From Xylophilus sp. GW821-FHT01B05 (lineage in GTDB: Bacteria > Pseudomonadota > Gammaproteobacteria > Burkholderiales > Burkholderiaceae_C), in NCBI GenBank assembly GCA_038961845.1, contig CP152408.1:496001-560000 (forward strand): DNA of 64,000 bases, given 5' to 3'. Made by a program: the position numbers and the translations under genes. Positions 54,849 through 63,299 of this stretch are shown here, one piece after another; the first letter of the stretch is position 1; each line of letters begins with the position of its first letter. The notes under the pieces were generated by a model. It searched no databases. It was not told where the DNA came from and saw nothing but the letters and a program-made list of their open reading frames with translations.

Positions 54849-56188
54849 GGTAAAAAACTCGGGAGCGAGGCCAGCGCCACCAGCAGCAGCACCGGCAGCC
54901 CCAGCAGCGCGGTCATGATGAAGAAGGAGCTGTAGCCGTAGCTGTCGACATAGGCGCCCGAGAAGCCCGCCAGCCATTTGGGCAGCAGCAGCATCAGCGA
55001 GCTGAACAGCGCGTACTGCGTGGCCGAGTAGTTGATGTTGGTCAGGCTCGACAAATAGGCAATGAAGGCGGCCGAGGCAATGCCGCTGGCCAGGTTGTCG
55101 GCCGCCACCACGGCGATCAGCCCGGTCAGGTCATGGCCGCGCGTGCCCAGCCAGGCAAACAGCAGGTTCGACAGCGCCGACAGCACGGCACCCAGCATCA
55201 GCACCCGCATCACGCCCACGCGCATGGCCAGCACGCCGCCCAGAAAGGCGCCCACCAGCGTCATGGCCACACCATAGATCTTGGACACCGCAGCCACTTC
55301 ATCCTTGCTGAAGCCCATGTCCACGTAGAAGGGGTTGGCCATGATGCCCATCACCACGTCGCTGATGCGGTAGATGGCGATCAGCGCCAGGATCAGCGCG
55401 GCCTGCCAGCGGTAGCGGCGGATGAAGTCGGCAAAGGGCTCGATCAGCGCGCCGCGCAGCCATTCGGCCGCATTGCGGGGCTTGGACAGCGCGCGCGGCG
55501 CGGGCTCGGGCGAGCACAGCACGGTGACGATGCCCACCGCCATCGACAGCGCCATCGCAAAGTAGGCCGCGCGCCAGGCGCCGGGCTGGTAGCCGGCAAG
55601 GCCCGCGACCTCGGCCCGCGCGGCAATCCACAGCGCGCCGGCGCCAGCCCAGATCATGGCCAGGCGGTAGCCGGTCTGGTAGGTGGCGGCCAGCGCTGCC
55701 TGCCGGTCGGCGTCGGCCGATTCGATGCGGAACGCGTCCAGCGCCACATCTTGCGTGGCCGAGCCAAAGGCCACCGCCAGCGCGCACCAGACCACCGGCA
55801 GCAACGCATCGCGCGGGTCGTGCAGCGCCATGCCGATCAGGCCGGCCACGACCAGGCCTTGCGCCAGCAGCAGCCAGCTGCGGCGCCGGCCCAGCGCGCG
55901 CGTCAGTAGCGGTATCGGCAGCCGGTCCACCAGCGGCGCCCAGACCCACTTGAAGGCATAGGCCAGGCCAACCCAGCTCAGGTAGCCGATGGTGGTGCGG
56001 TCAACGCCGGCCTCGCGCAGCCAGAAACTGAGCGTGCCCAGCACCAGCAGCAAGGGCAGGCCGGCGGAGAAACCCAGCGCCAGCATGCGCAGGCTGGCCG
56101 GCTCGCGGTAGACGCGCAGCGCCTGGCGCCAGGAGCGGTGCGGTGCGGTGGGGGAAGAGGGCGCGGCGGTGTTCGGACTGTCGGACAT
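54836..56188 (-). CDS. ampG: AmpG-like muropeptide permease
   Basis: This 450-residue MFS-type protein has about 12-14 membrane segments and AmpG motifs: MLALGFSAGLPLLLVLGTLSF, FKWVWAPLVDRLPIP, ATQDVALDAFRIES. It imports anhydro-muropeptides from the periplasm for cell-wall recycling. No ampD/ampR gene is close. Its last residues are encoded in a repeat (54798-54848). Confidence 0.9.
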   Translation of the reverse strand: MSDSPNTAAPSSPTAPHRSWRQALRVYREPASLRMLALGFSAGLPLLLVLGTLSFWLREAGVDRTTIGYLSWVGLAYAFKWVWAPLVDRLPIPLLTRALGRRRSWLLLAQGLVVAGLIGMALHDPRDALLPVVWCALAVAFGSATQDVALDAFRIESADADRQAALAATYQTGYRLAMIWAGAGALWIAARAEVAGLAGYQPGAWRAAYFAMALSMAVGIVTVLCSPEPAPRALSKPRNAAEWLRGALIEPFADFIRRYRWQAALILALIAIYRISDVVMGIMANPFYVDMGFSKDEVAAVSKIYGVAMTLVGAFLGGVLAMRVGVMRVLMLGAVLSALSNLLFAWLGTRGHDLTGLIAVVAADNLASGIASAAFIAYLSSLTNINYSATQYALFSSLMLLLPKWLAGFSGAYVDSYGYSSFFIMTALLGLPVLLLVALASLPSFLPKKA

Positions 56189-56228
56189 GGGTATCCAGGT
56201 TGCTGCCTATTATTGGCCGCGCTCCGTC

Positions 56229-56867
56229 TCAGGTCCCGCCTACGTAAGGATTGCTGCGCCGCTCCCGGCCAAAGCTGCTCTCCGGCCCGTGGCCCGGGAT
56301 GAACACCGTCTGGTCGCCCATGGGCCAGAGCTTGCCGACGATGCTGGCTATCAGCGCCTGCGGATCGCTGCGCGGGAAGTCGGTGCGGCCGACCGACCCG
56401 GCAAACAGCACATCGCCGACAAAGGCGCGGTTCATCTCCGCGTTGTGGAACACCACGTGCCCCGGCGTGTGGCCCGGGCAGTGGCGCACCGCAAAGCTGT
56501 GCGCGCCCAGCGTCACCGTGTCGCCGTCGTGCAGCCAGCGCTCGGGCACAAAGGCGCCGGCTGGCGGAAAGCCAAAGGCCGCGGCCTGCGCGGCCAGGCC
56601 GTCGATCAGGAATTGGTCCTCCGGGTGCGGCCCGATCACCGGCAGGCCGGCGCGCGCCACCAGCTCGGCCACGCCGCCGGCATGGTCGATGTGGGCGTGC
56701 GTGAGCCAGATCTGGCGCAGCGTCACGCCCTGGTGCGCGGCCTCGGCCAGCAGCCGGTCGACGTCGCCGCCGGGGTCGATCAGCACGCCCTCCATGCTGG
56801 CGTCGTCCCACAGGAGCGAGCAGTTCTGCTGAAAGGCGGTAACGGGAATCGTGCGGTAGTGGAGCAT
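56229..56867 (-). CDS. MBL-fold metallo-hydrolase (YcbL/glyoxalase II-like)
   Basis: This 212-residue protein has the metal-binding motif THAHIDH (residues 56-62), with further ligands in CPGHTPGHV, FVGDVLF and IPGHGPES. It is of the YcbL group that hydrolyses thioesters such as S-lactoylglutathione. It starts MLHYRTIPVTAFQQN, the family N-terminus. Confidence 0.93.
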   Translation of the reverse strand: MLHYRTIPVTAFQQNCSLLWDDASMEGVLIDPGGDVDRLLAEAAHQGVTLRQIWLTHAHIDHAGGVAELVARAGLPVIGPHPEDQFLIDGLAAQAAAFGFPPAGAFVPERWLHDGDTVTLGAHSFAVRHCPGHTPGHVVFHNAEMNRAFVGDVLFAGSVGRTDFPRSDPQALIASIVGKLWPMGDQTVFIPGHGPESSFGRERRSNPYVGGT

Positions 56868-56968
56868 GGGCGGAATTCTGCCCTGCCCGCCGCAGGGCCA
56901 AGGGCGGCGCCGCCTACACAGTTGCGGCGGACTCGTTACGGTGCCAGCTTCACTCCAGGACCCTGCCC

Positions 56969-58306
56969 ATGCCGTCTCGCCAGCTCAAGCTTGGTGCTTT
57001 CATGCGCCCCGTCAGCATCCACACCGGCGCCTGGCGCTATCCGGGGGCGTGGCGCGACGCCAACTTCAACCTGACGCGCATCAAGTACCTGGCACAGCGG
57101 CTGGAAGAGGGGCGCTTCGACGCCTTCTTCATGGCCGACCACCTGGCCGTGCTCAATATGCCGATGGAGGCGCTGCAGCGCAGCCACACCGTCAGCTCCT
57201 TCGAGCCTTTCACGCTGCTGTCGGCGCTGTCGCAGCACACCACGCACCTGGGGCTGGTGGCCACGGCATCCACTACCTATGACGAGCCCTTTCACATCGC
57301 GCGGCGCTTTGCCTCGCTGGACCATTTGTCTGAAGGGCGCGCGGGCTGGAACATCGTCACCACCAGCAACCCCGACGCCGCGCGCAACTTCGGCCGCGAA
57401 GACCAGCCGGCGCACGCCGACCGCTATGCCCGCGCCCGCGAGTTCTATGAGGTGGTCACCGGCCTGTGGGACAGCTGGGCCGACGACGCCTTCGAGCGCG
57501 ACGCCGCCAGCGGCCGCTTCTTCGACCCGGCCAAGCTGCATGTGCTCAACCACAAGGGGCCGGAGCTGTCGGTGCGTGGCCCGCTGCACATTGCGCGGCC
57601 GGTGCAGGGCTGGCCGGTGATCGTGCAGGCCGGCGCCTCCGAGCCCGGGCGCCAGTTGGCGGCCGAGACGGCCGAGCTGGTGTTTGCCGCGCACGGCACG
57701 CTGGCCGAGGGGCAGCGCTTCTACGCCGACGTCAAGGGCCGCATGCGCGCCATCGGCCGCGACCCGGAGCATTTGAAGATCCTGCCCGGCGCCTTCGTCG
57801 TGGTGGGCGACACGGTGGAAGAAGCGCACGCCATCCGCGCCCGGCTCGACGGCCTGGTGCATTACGAAAGCGCCATCGCCTCGCTCTCGATCTCGCTGGG
57901 CAGCGACGCCACGCGCTTCGACCCCGACCGCCCGCTGCCCGAGGACATCCCCGACACCAACCAGAGCAAGAGCGGCCGCGAGCGGGTGATTGCCCTGGCG
58001 CGGCGCGAGAACTTCACCGTGCGCCAACTGGCCCAGCGCCTGGGCGGCTACGGCGGGCTGGCCTTTGTCGGCACCGCGCAAACCATCGCTGACCAGATGG
58101 AGGAGTGGCTGCTGTCCGAGGGCTCGGACGGCTTCAACATCATGTTTCCCTTCCTGCCCGCCGGGCTCGACGCCTTTGTCGACAAGGTCGTGCCCGAGCT
58201 GCAGCGCCGCGGCATCTACCGCCGTGAATACGAAGGCCGCACCCTGCGCGAAAACCTGGGGCTGCCACGGCCGGGCAATCGGTTTTTTCAAGAGAAAAGT
58301 GCCTGA
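56969..58306 (+). CDS. LLM-class flavin monooxygenase (NtaA/SnaA/DszA type)
   Basis: This 445-residue, bacterial-luciferase-like enzyme has LKLGAFMRPVSIHTGAWRYP at the start, DHLAVLNMP, RFASLDHLSEGRAGWNIVTT and SNPDAARNFGRED. This is the nitrilotriacetate/EDTA/dibenzothiophene-sulfone monooxygenase subgroup, needing reduced FMN from a partner reductase. No reductase gene is near. Substrate is unknown; N- or S-organic compounds are likely. The C-terminal FFQEKSA and the stop are encoded by a repeat (58287). Confidence 0.9.
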   Translation: MPSRQLKLGAFMRPVSIHTGAWRYPGAWRDANFNLTRIKYLAQRLEEGRFDAFFMADHLAVLNMPMEALQRSHTVSSFEPFTLLSALSQHTTHLGLVATASTTYDEPFHIARRFASLDHLSEGRAGWNIVTTSNPDAARNFGREDQPAHADRYARAREFYEVVTGLWDSWADDAFERDAASGRFFDPAKLHVLNHKGPELSVRGPLHIARPVQGWPVIVQAGASEPGRQLAAETAELVFAAHGTLAEGQRFYADVKGRMRAIGRDPEHLKILPGAFVVVGDTVEEAHAIRARLDGLVHYESAIASLSISLGSDATRFDPDRPLPEDIPDTNQSKSGRERVIALARRENFTVRQLAQRLGGYGGLAFVGTAQTIADQMEEWLLSEGSDGFNIMFPFLPAGLDAFVDKVVPELQRRGIYRREYEGRTLRENLGLPRPGNRFFQEKSA

Positions 58307-58350
58307 AACCAAGGTGGATTCTGGGGTATTAGCTATCTATTAAATAGCAT
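58287..58350. repeat. Interspersed repeat, copy 8
   Basis: AAGAGAAAAGTGCCTGAAAC, then caaggtggattctggggtat and TAGCTATCTATTAAATAGCA match copy 1 in order. It overlaps the stop of the flavin monooxygenase gene. A shorter related piece (AGCTATTGAAACGATAGCT) is at 58488-58506. The rest of 58351-58547 shows no gene. Confidence 0.75.
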
Positions 58351-58547
58351 CTCCACGATTTCGCAATGGCCGCAAGGCACCGGTTGCCGCACTGTGCTGG
58401 GGCGCCCGGCGCAGGGAGTGCGCGCTGTGGCGCTTGCCCTGGCATTCAGGCTGAAGCCGCCTGAATCGCCCGTTATTCCTGGCCATTCAGCTATTGAAAC
58501 GATAGCTTGAACGCCTCGCGCCACCGCCCCGGTGGAGCGCCGTGGTG

Positions 58548-58564
58548 TTGGCACACGGCTTGCA
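58548..58564 (+). promoter_or_regulatory. Sigma-54 promoter of the atzF operon
   Basis: TTGGCACacggcTTGCA has TTGGCAC at -24 and a perfect TTGCA at -12 with 12-base GG-GC spacing. Predicted start is near 58575. An ATG at 58580 would then be at +6, too close for a ribosome-binding site, which supports a start at GTG 58598 instead. TTGTGTACA (58572-58580) near the start is a possible GntR-type half site. Confidence 0.75.
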
Positions 58565-58597
58565 TCTCATCTTGTGTACATGATTGGATGCCTTGAC

Positions 58598-60337
58598 GTG
58601 GTGCAAACAAAAGACTCCCCTCCCAAGACCGTTTCGTCTGTGGTTCCAGCGGCTCCGCTGGTGGTCGGGCGGCCCGAATCCGCCTGGATTCGCCGCTTCG
58701 ACCAGCCTTTGCCTGGCGCTGCCGGCGGCGCGCTGGCTGGCCTGCGCTTTGCGGCCAAGGACAACATCGACGTGGCCGGCGTGCCCACCACCGCCGCCTG
58801 CCCGGAGTTCGCCTACACGCCCACGGCGCACGCCACCGTGGTGCAGCGCCTGCTGGACGCCGGCGCCACGCTGCTGGGCAAGACCAACCTCGACCAGTTC
58901 GCCTGCGGCCTGAACGGCACGCGCTCGCCCTATGGCGCCGTGCCCAATGCCATCGATGCGCGCTATGTGTCGGGCGGCTCCAGCTCGGGCTCGGCCTATG
59001 TGGTGGCCAGCGGGCAGGTCGACTTCGCGCTGGGCACCGACACGGCAGGCTCGGGCCGCGTGCCGGCCGGGCTCAACAACATCGTGGGGCTCAAGCCCTC
59101 CAAGGGTCTGATCAGCGCTGGCGGCGTGCTGCCGGCGGCGCAGAGCGTGGATTGCGTGTCGGTGCTGGCGCGCACCGTGGCCACTGCGGTGCGCGTGCTG
59201 GAGGCCGCCATGGCGCCTGATCCGCGCGACCCCTATGCGCGCAGGCTGGCCATGGCGGCCGAGCCCTTTCCCGCGGCCTTCCGCTTTGGCGTGCCAGCCG
59301 TGCTGGAGTTTGCTGGCGACGCACAGGCCGAGGCCGCCTTTGCCCAGGCCTGCGCGCAGTTGCAGGCGCTGGGCGGCACGCCGGTGGCGATCGACTACAC
59401 GCCGCTCGCGGCCGCTGCCAGCCTGCTCTATGACAGCGCGCTGGTGGCCGAGCGCTATGCCGCGGTGCGCGGCTTCTTCGATGCGCAGCCCGAGGCGGTG
59501 ATCGAGCCGGTGCGCTCCATCCTGGCCGCCGGCAAGGGCTATGGCGCGGCCGATGTGTTCGACGCCCAGCACCGCCTGCAGGCCCTGGCCGCGCAGGCCG
59601 CGCCGATGTGGCAGCAGATCGACCTGCTGTGCCTGCCGACCGCGCCCACGCACTGCAGCATCAGCGCCATGCAGGCTGACCCGCTGGCGCGCAACCGCGT
59701 GCTGGGCCACTACACCAACTTCGTCAACCTGCTGGACTACGCCGCGCTGTCGGTGCCGGCCAGCCTGCGGCCCGATGGCCTGCCCTTTGGCATCACGCTG
59801 GTGGGCCTGGCCGGCAGCGACTGGCAACTGGCCGAGCTGGGGCAGCGCTTTCATCACGCCACCGGCCTGCCGCAGGGCGCCACCGGCAAGCCGCTGCCGG
59901 CACCGGTCGCCATTGCCGGCCTGCAGCCCACGGCCGCCACGCACCTGCCGCTGGTAGTGGTGGGCGCGCACCTGTCGGGCCTGCCGCTCAACCACCAACT
60001 GACCGAGCGCGGCGCGCGCCTGGCCGAGGCCACGCACACCGCCGCGCATTACCGCCTGCATGCGCTGCCCGGCACCGTGCCGCCCAAGCCCGGGCTGCAG
60101 CGCGTGGCTGAAGGTGGCGCCGCCATCGCGGTCGAGGTCTGGCAAGTGCCGCTGGCCGCAGTCGGCAGCTTTCTGGCGCTGGTGCCGCAGCCCTTGGGCC
60201 TGGGCAGTGTCGAGCTGGCCGACGGCCGCTGGGCGCACGGCTTCATCTGCGAAGGCCATGCGCTGCAAGGCGCCCTGGACGTGACGGCCTACGGCGGCTG
60301 GCGCGCCTATGTGGCGGCGCAAGCGGCGCGGCCCTGA
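58598..60337 (+). CDS. atzF: Allophanate hydrolase, AtzF type
   Basis: This 579-residue enzyme has an amidase-signature domain (lysine in LRFAAKDNIDVAG, cis-serine in GGSSSGSAY, nucleophile in DTAGSGRVPAG) and the C-terminal AtzF domain (about residue 450 on, VVVGAHLSGLPLNHQL...GLGSVELADG). It hydrolyses allophanate to CO2 and ammonia. I use GTG 58598 because the sigma-54 start lies at about 58575; ATG 58580 and GTG 58601 are the alternatives. It heads the importer-atzG-atzE operon. Confidence 0.9.
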   Translation: MVQTKDSPPKTVSSVVPAAPLVVGRPESAWIRRFDQPLPGAAGGALAGLRFAAKDNIDVAGVPTTAACPEFAYTPTAHATVVQRLLDAGATLLGKTNLDQFACGLNGTRSPYGAVPNAIDARYVSGGSSSGSAYVVASGQVDFALGTDTAGSGRVPAGLNNIVGLKPSKGLISAGGVLPAAQSVDCVSVLARTVATAVRVLEAAMAPDPRDPYARRLAMAAEPFPAAFRFGVPAVLEFAGDAQAEAAFAQACAQLQALGGTPVAIDYTPLAAAASLLYDSALVAERYAAVRGFFDAQPEAVIEPVRSILAAGKGYGAADVFDAQHRLQALAAQAAPMWQQIDLLCLPTAPTHCSISAMQADPLARNRVLGHYTNFVNLLDYAALSVPASLRPDGLPFGITLVGLAGSDWQLAELGQRFHHATGLPQGATGKPLPAPVAIAGLQPTAATHLPLVVVGAHLSGLPLNHQLTERGARLAEATHTAAHYRLHALPGTVPPKPGLQRVAEGGAAIAVEVWQVPLAAVGSFLALVPQPLGLGSVELADGRWAHGFICEGHALQGALDVTAYGGWRAYVAAQAARP

Positions 60338-60395
60338 ACGCATCGCAGCATCCAGGCAAGTTTCCATTTCCCTTCTTTTCTTCCAGGAGTTCGTC

Positions 60396-61397
60396 ATGCA
60401 GCAAACCCCATCGTCCGTTTCGCCGCGCCGCCGCAGTGTTCTGCAGGCAGGCGCCGCCGCGCTTGGTGCCCTGGCCGCGCCGGCCATCGTGCGGGCGCAG
60501 ACCGGCCCGAAGATCCGCATCGGCTTCTGGCCGGTGGCGGCGGGCCTGCCCTTCTTCGCTGCCGTGGAGAAAGGCTATTTCAAGGAGGCGGGCCTGGATG
60601 TCGAGCCGCTCAAGTTCGCCGGCGCCCAGCAGGTGATGGAGGCCATGCTGTCAGGCCGCGGCGACGGCAGCGCCAACGGCACCGGCTCGGCCAACATGGC
60701 GATCGGCGAGATCGCGCAGCCCGGCCTGTTCAAGATCTTCTGCACCAACCCCAGCAATGCGAAAGACGTGCTGGAAGAATTCCTGGTCGCCAAAGACAGC
60801 CCGATCAAGAGCGTGGCTGAACTGAAGGGCAAGAAGGTTGCCTCCGGCCCCGGCATCCAGAACGTGACGCTGGCCAAGACCATGCTGGAGCGCGCCGGCG
60901 CCACCGGCGCGTCGGTGGTCGAACTGCCGATCGGCCAGCATGTGGCGGCCATCGCCGCAGGCCAGGTCGATGCCTGCTACACGCTGGAGCCCACCGGCAC
61001 GGTCGGCCGCCTGAACGGCATCACGCGGCTGCTGGAGGCTGGCGTGGTAGCGCACTACATCCTTGGCGATCCGATGGCGCCCTGGCACGGCGGCGCGGCC
61101 AGCCTGACCACCGAGTTCATCCAGAAGAACCCCGAGGCGGCGAAGAAATACATCGCGGCCTACACCCGCGGCGTCGAGCTGGTGCGCAAGCAGCCCGACG
61201 AGGCACGCCAGTTCATGAAGGGCTACACCGCCATCGACGGTGCGCTGACCAAGGAGGTGCCGCTGGCCGCCTACATGCTGCACAACGAGTTCAAGCCCAG
61301 CGACGTCGCCTACTTCCAGAAGTTCTACGACCTGTTCACCGAGAAGGGCATCTTCTCGAAGAAGCTCGCCGTAGAAGGCCTGCTCTACAAGGCTTGA
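60396..61397 (+). CDS. NitT/TauT-type ABC substrate-binding protein (atz operon)
   Basis: This 333-residue protein has a Tat-like signal (SPRRRSVLQAGAAALGALA, cleavage near VRAQ) and an NMT1/SsuA-like body: IRIGFWPVAAGLPFFAAVEKGYF, split by motifs GFWPVAAG and KGYFKEAGLDVEPL, then PGIQNVTLAKTMLERAG. AGGAG (60384-60388 region) fixes ATG 60396. Set between atzF and atzG/atzE, it probably binds the ureide, biuret-like or triazine-derived substrate of these enzymes. Confidence 0.88.
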   Translation: MQQTPSSVSPRRRSVLQAGAAALGALAAPAIVRAQTGPKIRIGFWPVAAGLPFFAAVEKGYFKEAGLDVEPLKFAGAQQVMEAMLSGRGDGSANGTGSANMAIGEIAQPGLFKIFCTNPSNAKDVLEEFLVAKDSPIKSVAELKGKKVASGPGIQNVTLAKTMLERAGATGASVVELPIGQHVAAIAAGQVDACYTLEPTGTVGRLNGITRLLEAGVVAHYILGDPMAPWHGGAASLTTEFIQKNPEAAKKYIAAYTRGVELVRKQPDEARQFMKGYTAIDGALTKEVPLAAYMLHNEFKPSDVAYFQKFYDLFTEKGIFSKKLAVEGLLYKA

Positions 61398-61402
61398 AGA
61401 GC

Positions 61403-62245
61403 ATGTCTGCCCCAAGCACATCTTCCACGCCGGCGCGCGGCCCCGGCTGGGCGCCACCGGCCAGCCCGGCGGCTGCCACGCAAGCCAGGAAGTTCGACCG
61501 CTCGCGCCTGCTGCCTTTCATCGGCCCGGTGGTGCTCTTCATCATCTGGGACCTGGTGGTGCGCGCCGGCCTGATCAAGGCCATCCTGCTGCCGCCGCCG
61601 GCCGACACCATCGCCACCCTGCTCACCGGCCTGGCCGGCGGCGCGCTGCTGACCGACTTCCTGGTCACCGTGGGCCGCACGCTGCAGGCCTTTGTCATTG
61701 CCGCCGCAGTCGGCATGCCGCTGGGCGTGCTGCTGGGCAGCAATGAAAAGGCCTACCGCAGCGTGGAGTTCTTGATCGACTTCTTTCGCTCCACGCCGTC
61801 TTCGGCGCTGATCCCGCTGTTCCTGCTGATCTTTGGCGTGTCCGACATCAACAAGGTCGCCATTGCCGCCTTCGGCGCGCTGCTGATCGTGGTCTTCAAC
61901 AGCGCCTATGGCGTGATCAACGCGCGCAAGCAGCGCGTGATGGCGGCCAAGGTCATGGGCGCCTCGCGCTGGCAGATCTTCAAGGACGTGCTGGTGTGGG
62001 AAAGCCTGCAGCCGAGCTTTGTCGGCCTGCGCTCGGCGGTGTCGATGGCGCTGGTGATCGTCATCGTGGCCGAGATGTTCATTGGCTCGGAGAACGGCCT
62101 GGGCCACGCCATCATCGATGCGCAGCAGGTGCTCAACGTCAAGACCATGTACGCGGCCATCCTGGCGGCGGGTGCGCTGGGCTATGTGCTCAACATCCTC
62201 TTTCTGGTGCTGGAGCGCCGCATCATTCACTGGAGCGGAAGATGA
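61403..62245 (+). CDS. NitT/TauT-type ABC permease (atz operon)
   Basis: This 280-residue protein has a proline-rich N-terminal tail of about 35 residues, then six membrane segments and the EAA-like loop MAAKVMGASRWQIFKDVLVWESL. I take ATG 61403; a TTG at 61394 overlapping the upstream stop is possible. It overlaps the ATPase gene by ATGA. Confidence 0.9.
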   Translation: MSAPSTSSTPARGPGWAPPASPAAATQARKFDRSRLLPFIGPVVLFIIWDLVVRAGLIKAILLPPPADTIATLLTGLAGGALLTDFLVTVGRTLQAFVIAAAVGMPLGVLLGSNEKAYRSVEFLIDFFRSTPSSALIPLFLLIFGVSDINKVAIAAFGALLIVVFNSAYGVINARKQRVMAAKVMGASRWQIFKDVLVWESLQPSFVGLRSAVSMALVIVIVAEMFIGSENGLGHAIIDAQQVLNVKTMYAAILAAGALGYVLNILFLVLERRIIHWSGR

Positions 62246-63063
62246 ACGCCGTACTCAACGCCCCGGTCTTCGCCGACGTGCCCGCACCGGCTTTTCGCCC
62301 CGGCCCGGCCGGCACCCACATCACCATTCGCGGGCTGACCAAGTACTTTGCCGGCTGGCCGCTGTACGAGAACTTCGACCTCGACATTCCCAAGGGCAAG
62401 ATCGTCTCGGTGTTCGGCCCCAACGGCTGCGGCAAGAGCACGCTGATCAACATGATCGCCGGGCTCATCCCCATCGACAGCGGCCAGATCCTGTTCGACG
62501 GCAAGGAGCGCAAGGACACCAAGATCGGCTACGTGTTCCAGAACTACCGCGAGGCCATGTTCCCGTGGATGCGCACCATCGACAACATCGCCTACCCGCT
62601 CAAGCTGGAGGGCCGCAGCAAGGCCGAGGTCGACCGGCGCATGGAAGAACTCGTCGCCTCCTTCGACGTCAAGTTCGACCTGCGGCGCTACCCCTACGAG
62701 CTGTCGGGCGGGCAGCAGCAGACCGCTTCCATCATGCGGGCGCTGGCGCCGAACCCGGAGGTGTTGTTTCTGGACGAGCCTTTCTCCGCGCTCGACTTCG
62801 AGATGACCCTCTTCATCCGCGAGAAGCTGCAAGAGGTGTTCATGCAGACCGGCACCACCATGCTGCTGGTGTCGCACGACCTGGAAGAAGCGGTCTACCT
62901 GGCCGACCAGGTGCTGCTGCTGACCAAGCGGCCGACCAAGGTGGCCGAGATCCTCGACTACGCCGACGCGCGCCCGCGCACCACAGACACGCTGTCGCAG
63001 CCCAGCTTCATCGCCGCCAAGAAGCTGAGCCTGGAGATCTTCCAGCGCGAGGTGCGGCGATGA
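62242..63063 (+). CDS. NitT/TauT-type ABC ATPase (atz operon)
   Basis: This 273-residue ATPase has Walker A GPNGCGKST, signature LSGGQQQTA (an unusual T in place of R after QQQ) and Walker B VLFLDEPFSALD. It starts in the permease stop (ATGA) and ends in the atzG start (ATGA), so the operon is tightly coupled. Confidence 0.92.
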   Translation: MNAVLNAPVFADVPAPAFRPGPAGTHITIRGLTKYFAGWPLYENFDLDIPKGKIVSVFGPNGCGKSTLINMIAGLIPIDSGQILFDGKERKDTKIGYVFQNYREAMFPWMRTIDNIAYPLKLEGRSKAEVDRRMEELVASFDVKFDLRRYPYELSGGQQQTASIMRALAPNPEVLFLDEPFSALDFEMTLFIREKLQEVFMQTGTTMLLVSHDLEEAVYLADQVLLLTKRPTKVAEILDYADARPRTTDTLSQPSFIAAKKLSLEIFQREVRR

Positions 63064-63275
63064 GTGCACCCGATCTGCTGCCCTACGTAAATGCCAGCGC
63101 CGCGCTGCTCGGGCTGCCGCTGGACCAGGCCCACGCGCAGCGCGTGGCCGCGCACCTGGCGCGCACCGCGGCCATGGCCCAACTGCTGGAGGCCGCGCCG
63201 CTCGCGCCCGATGACGAGCCGGCAGAGATTTATTGCCCTGCAGCCTTCTGGCCCTTGTCGGATAAGGGGGTGTAG
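63060..63275 (+). CDS. atzG: AtzG-like small subunit (DUF4089)
   Basis: This 71-residue protein has the DUF4089 pattern: LLPYVNASAALLGLPL, then RVAAHLARTAAMAQLLEAAPL and a final acidic PDDEPAEIY. In the cyanuric-acid pathway AtzG wraps around AtzE and is needed for the 1-carboxybiuret hydrolase complex. The C-terminal tail CPAAFWPLSDKGV seems longer than usual and runs into a hairpin at 63256-63299. It begins in the ATPase stop (ATGA). Confidence 0.87.
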   Translation: MSAPDLLPYVNASAALLGLPLDQAHAQRVAAHLARTAAMAQLLEAAPLAPDDEPAEIYCPAAFWPLSDKGV

Positions 63276-63299
63276 CTATGGAAAAAATAGCGTCCGACA
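63256..63299 (+). other. Hairpin spanning the atzG stop and atzE start
   Basis: TGTCGGA (63256-63262) pairs with TCCGACA (63293-63299), and inside it GCTAT (63275-63279) pairs with ATAGC (63287-63291). The atzE start codon and its AGGGGG ribosome site (63264-63270) are in the folded part, so it could limit atzE translation. The TAGCTAT...ATAGC piece resembles the flank of the interspersed repeat. Confidence 0.5.
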
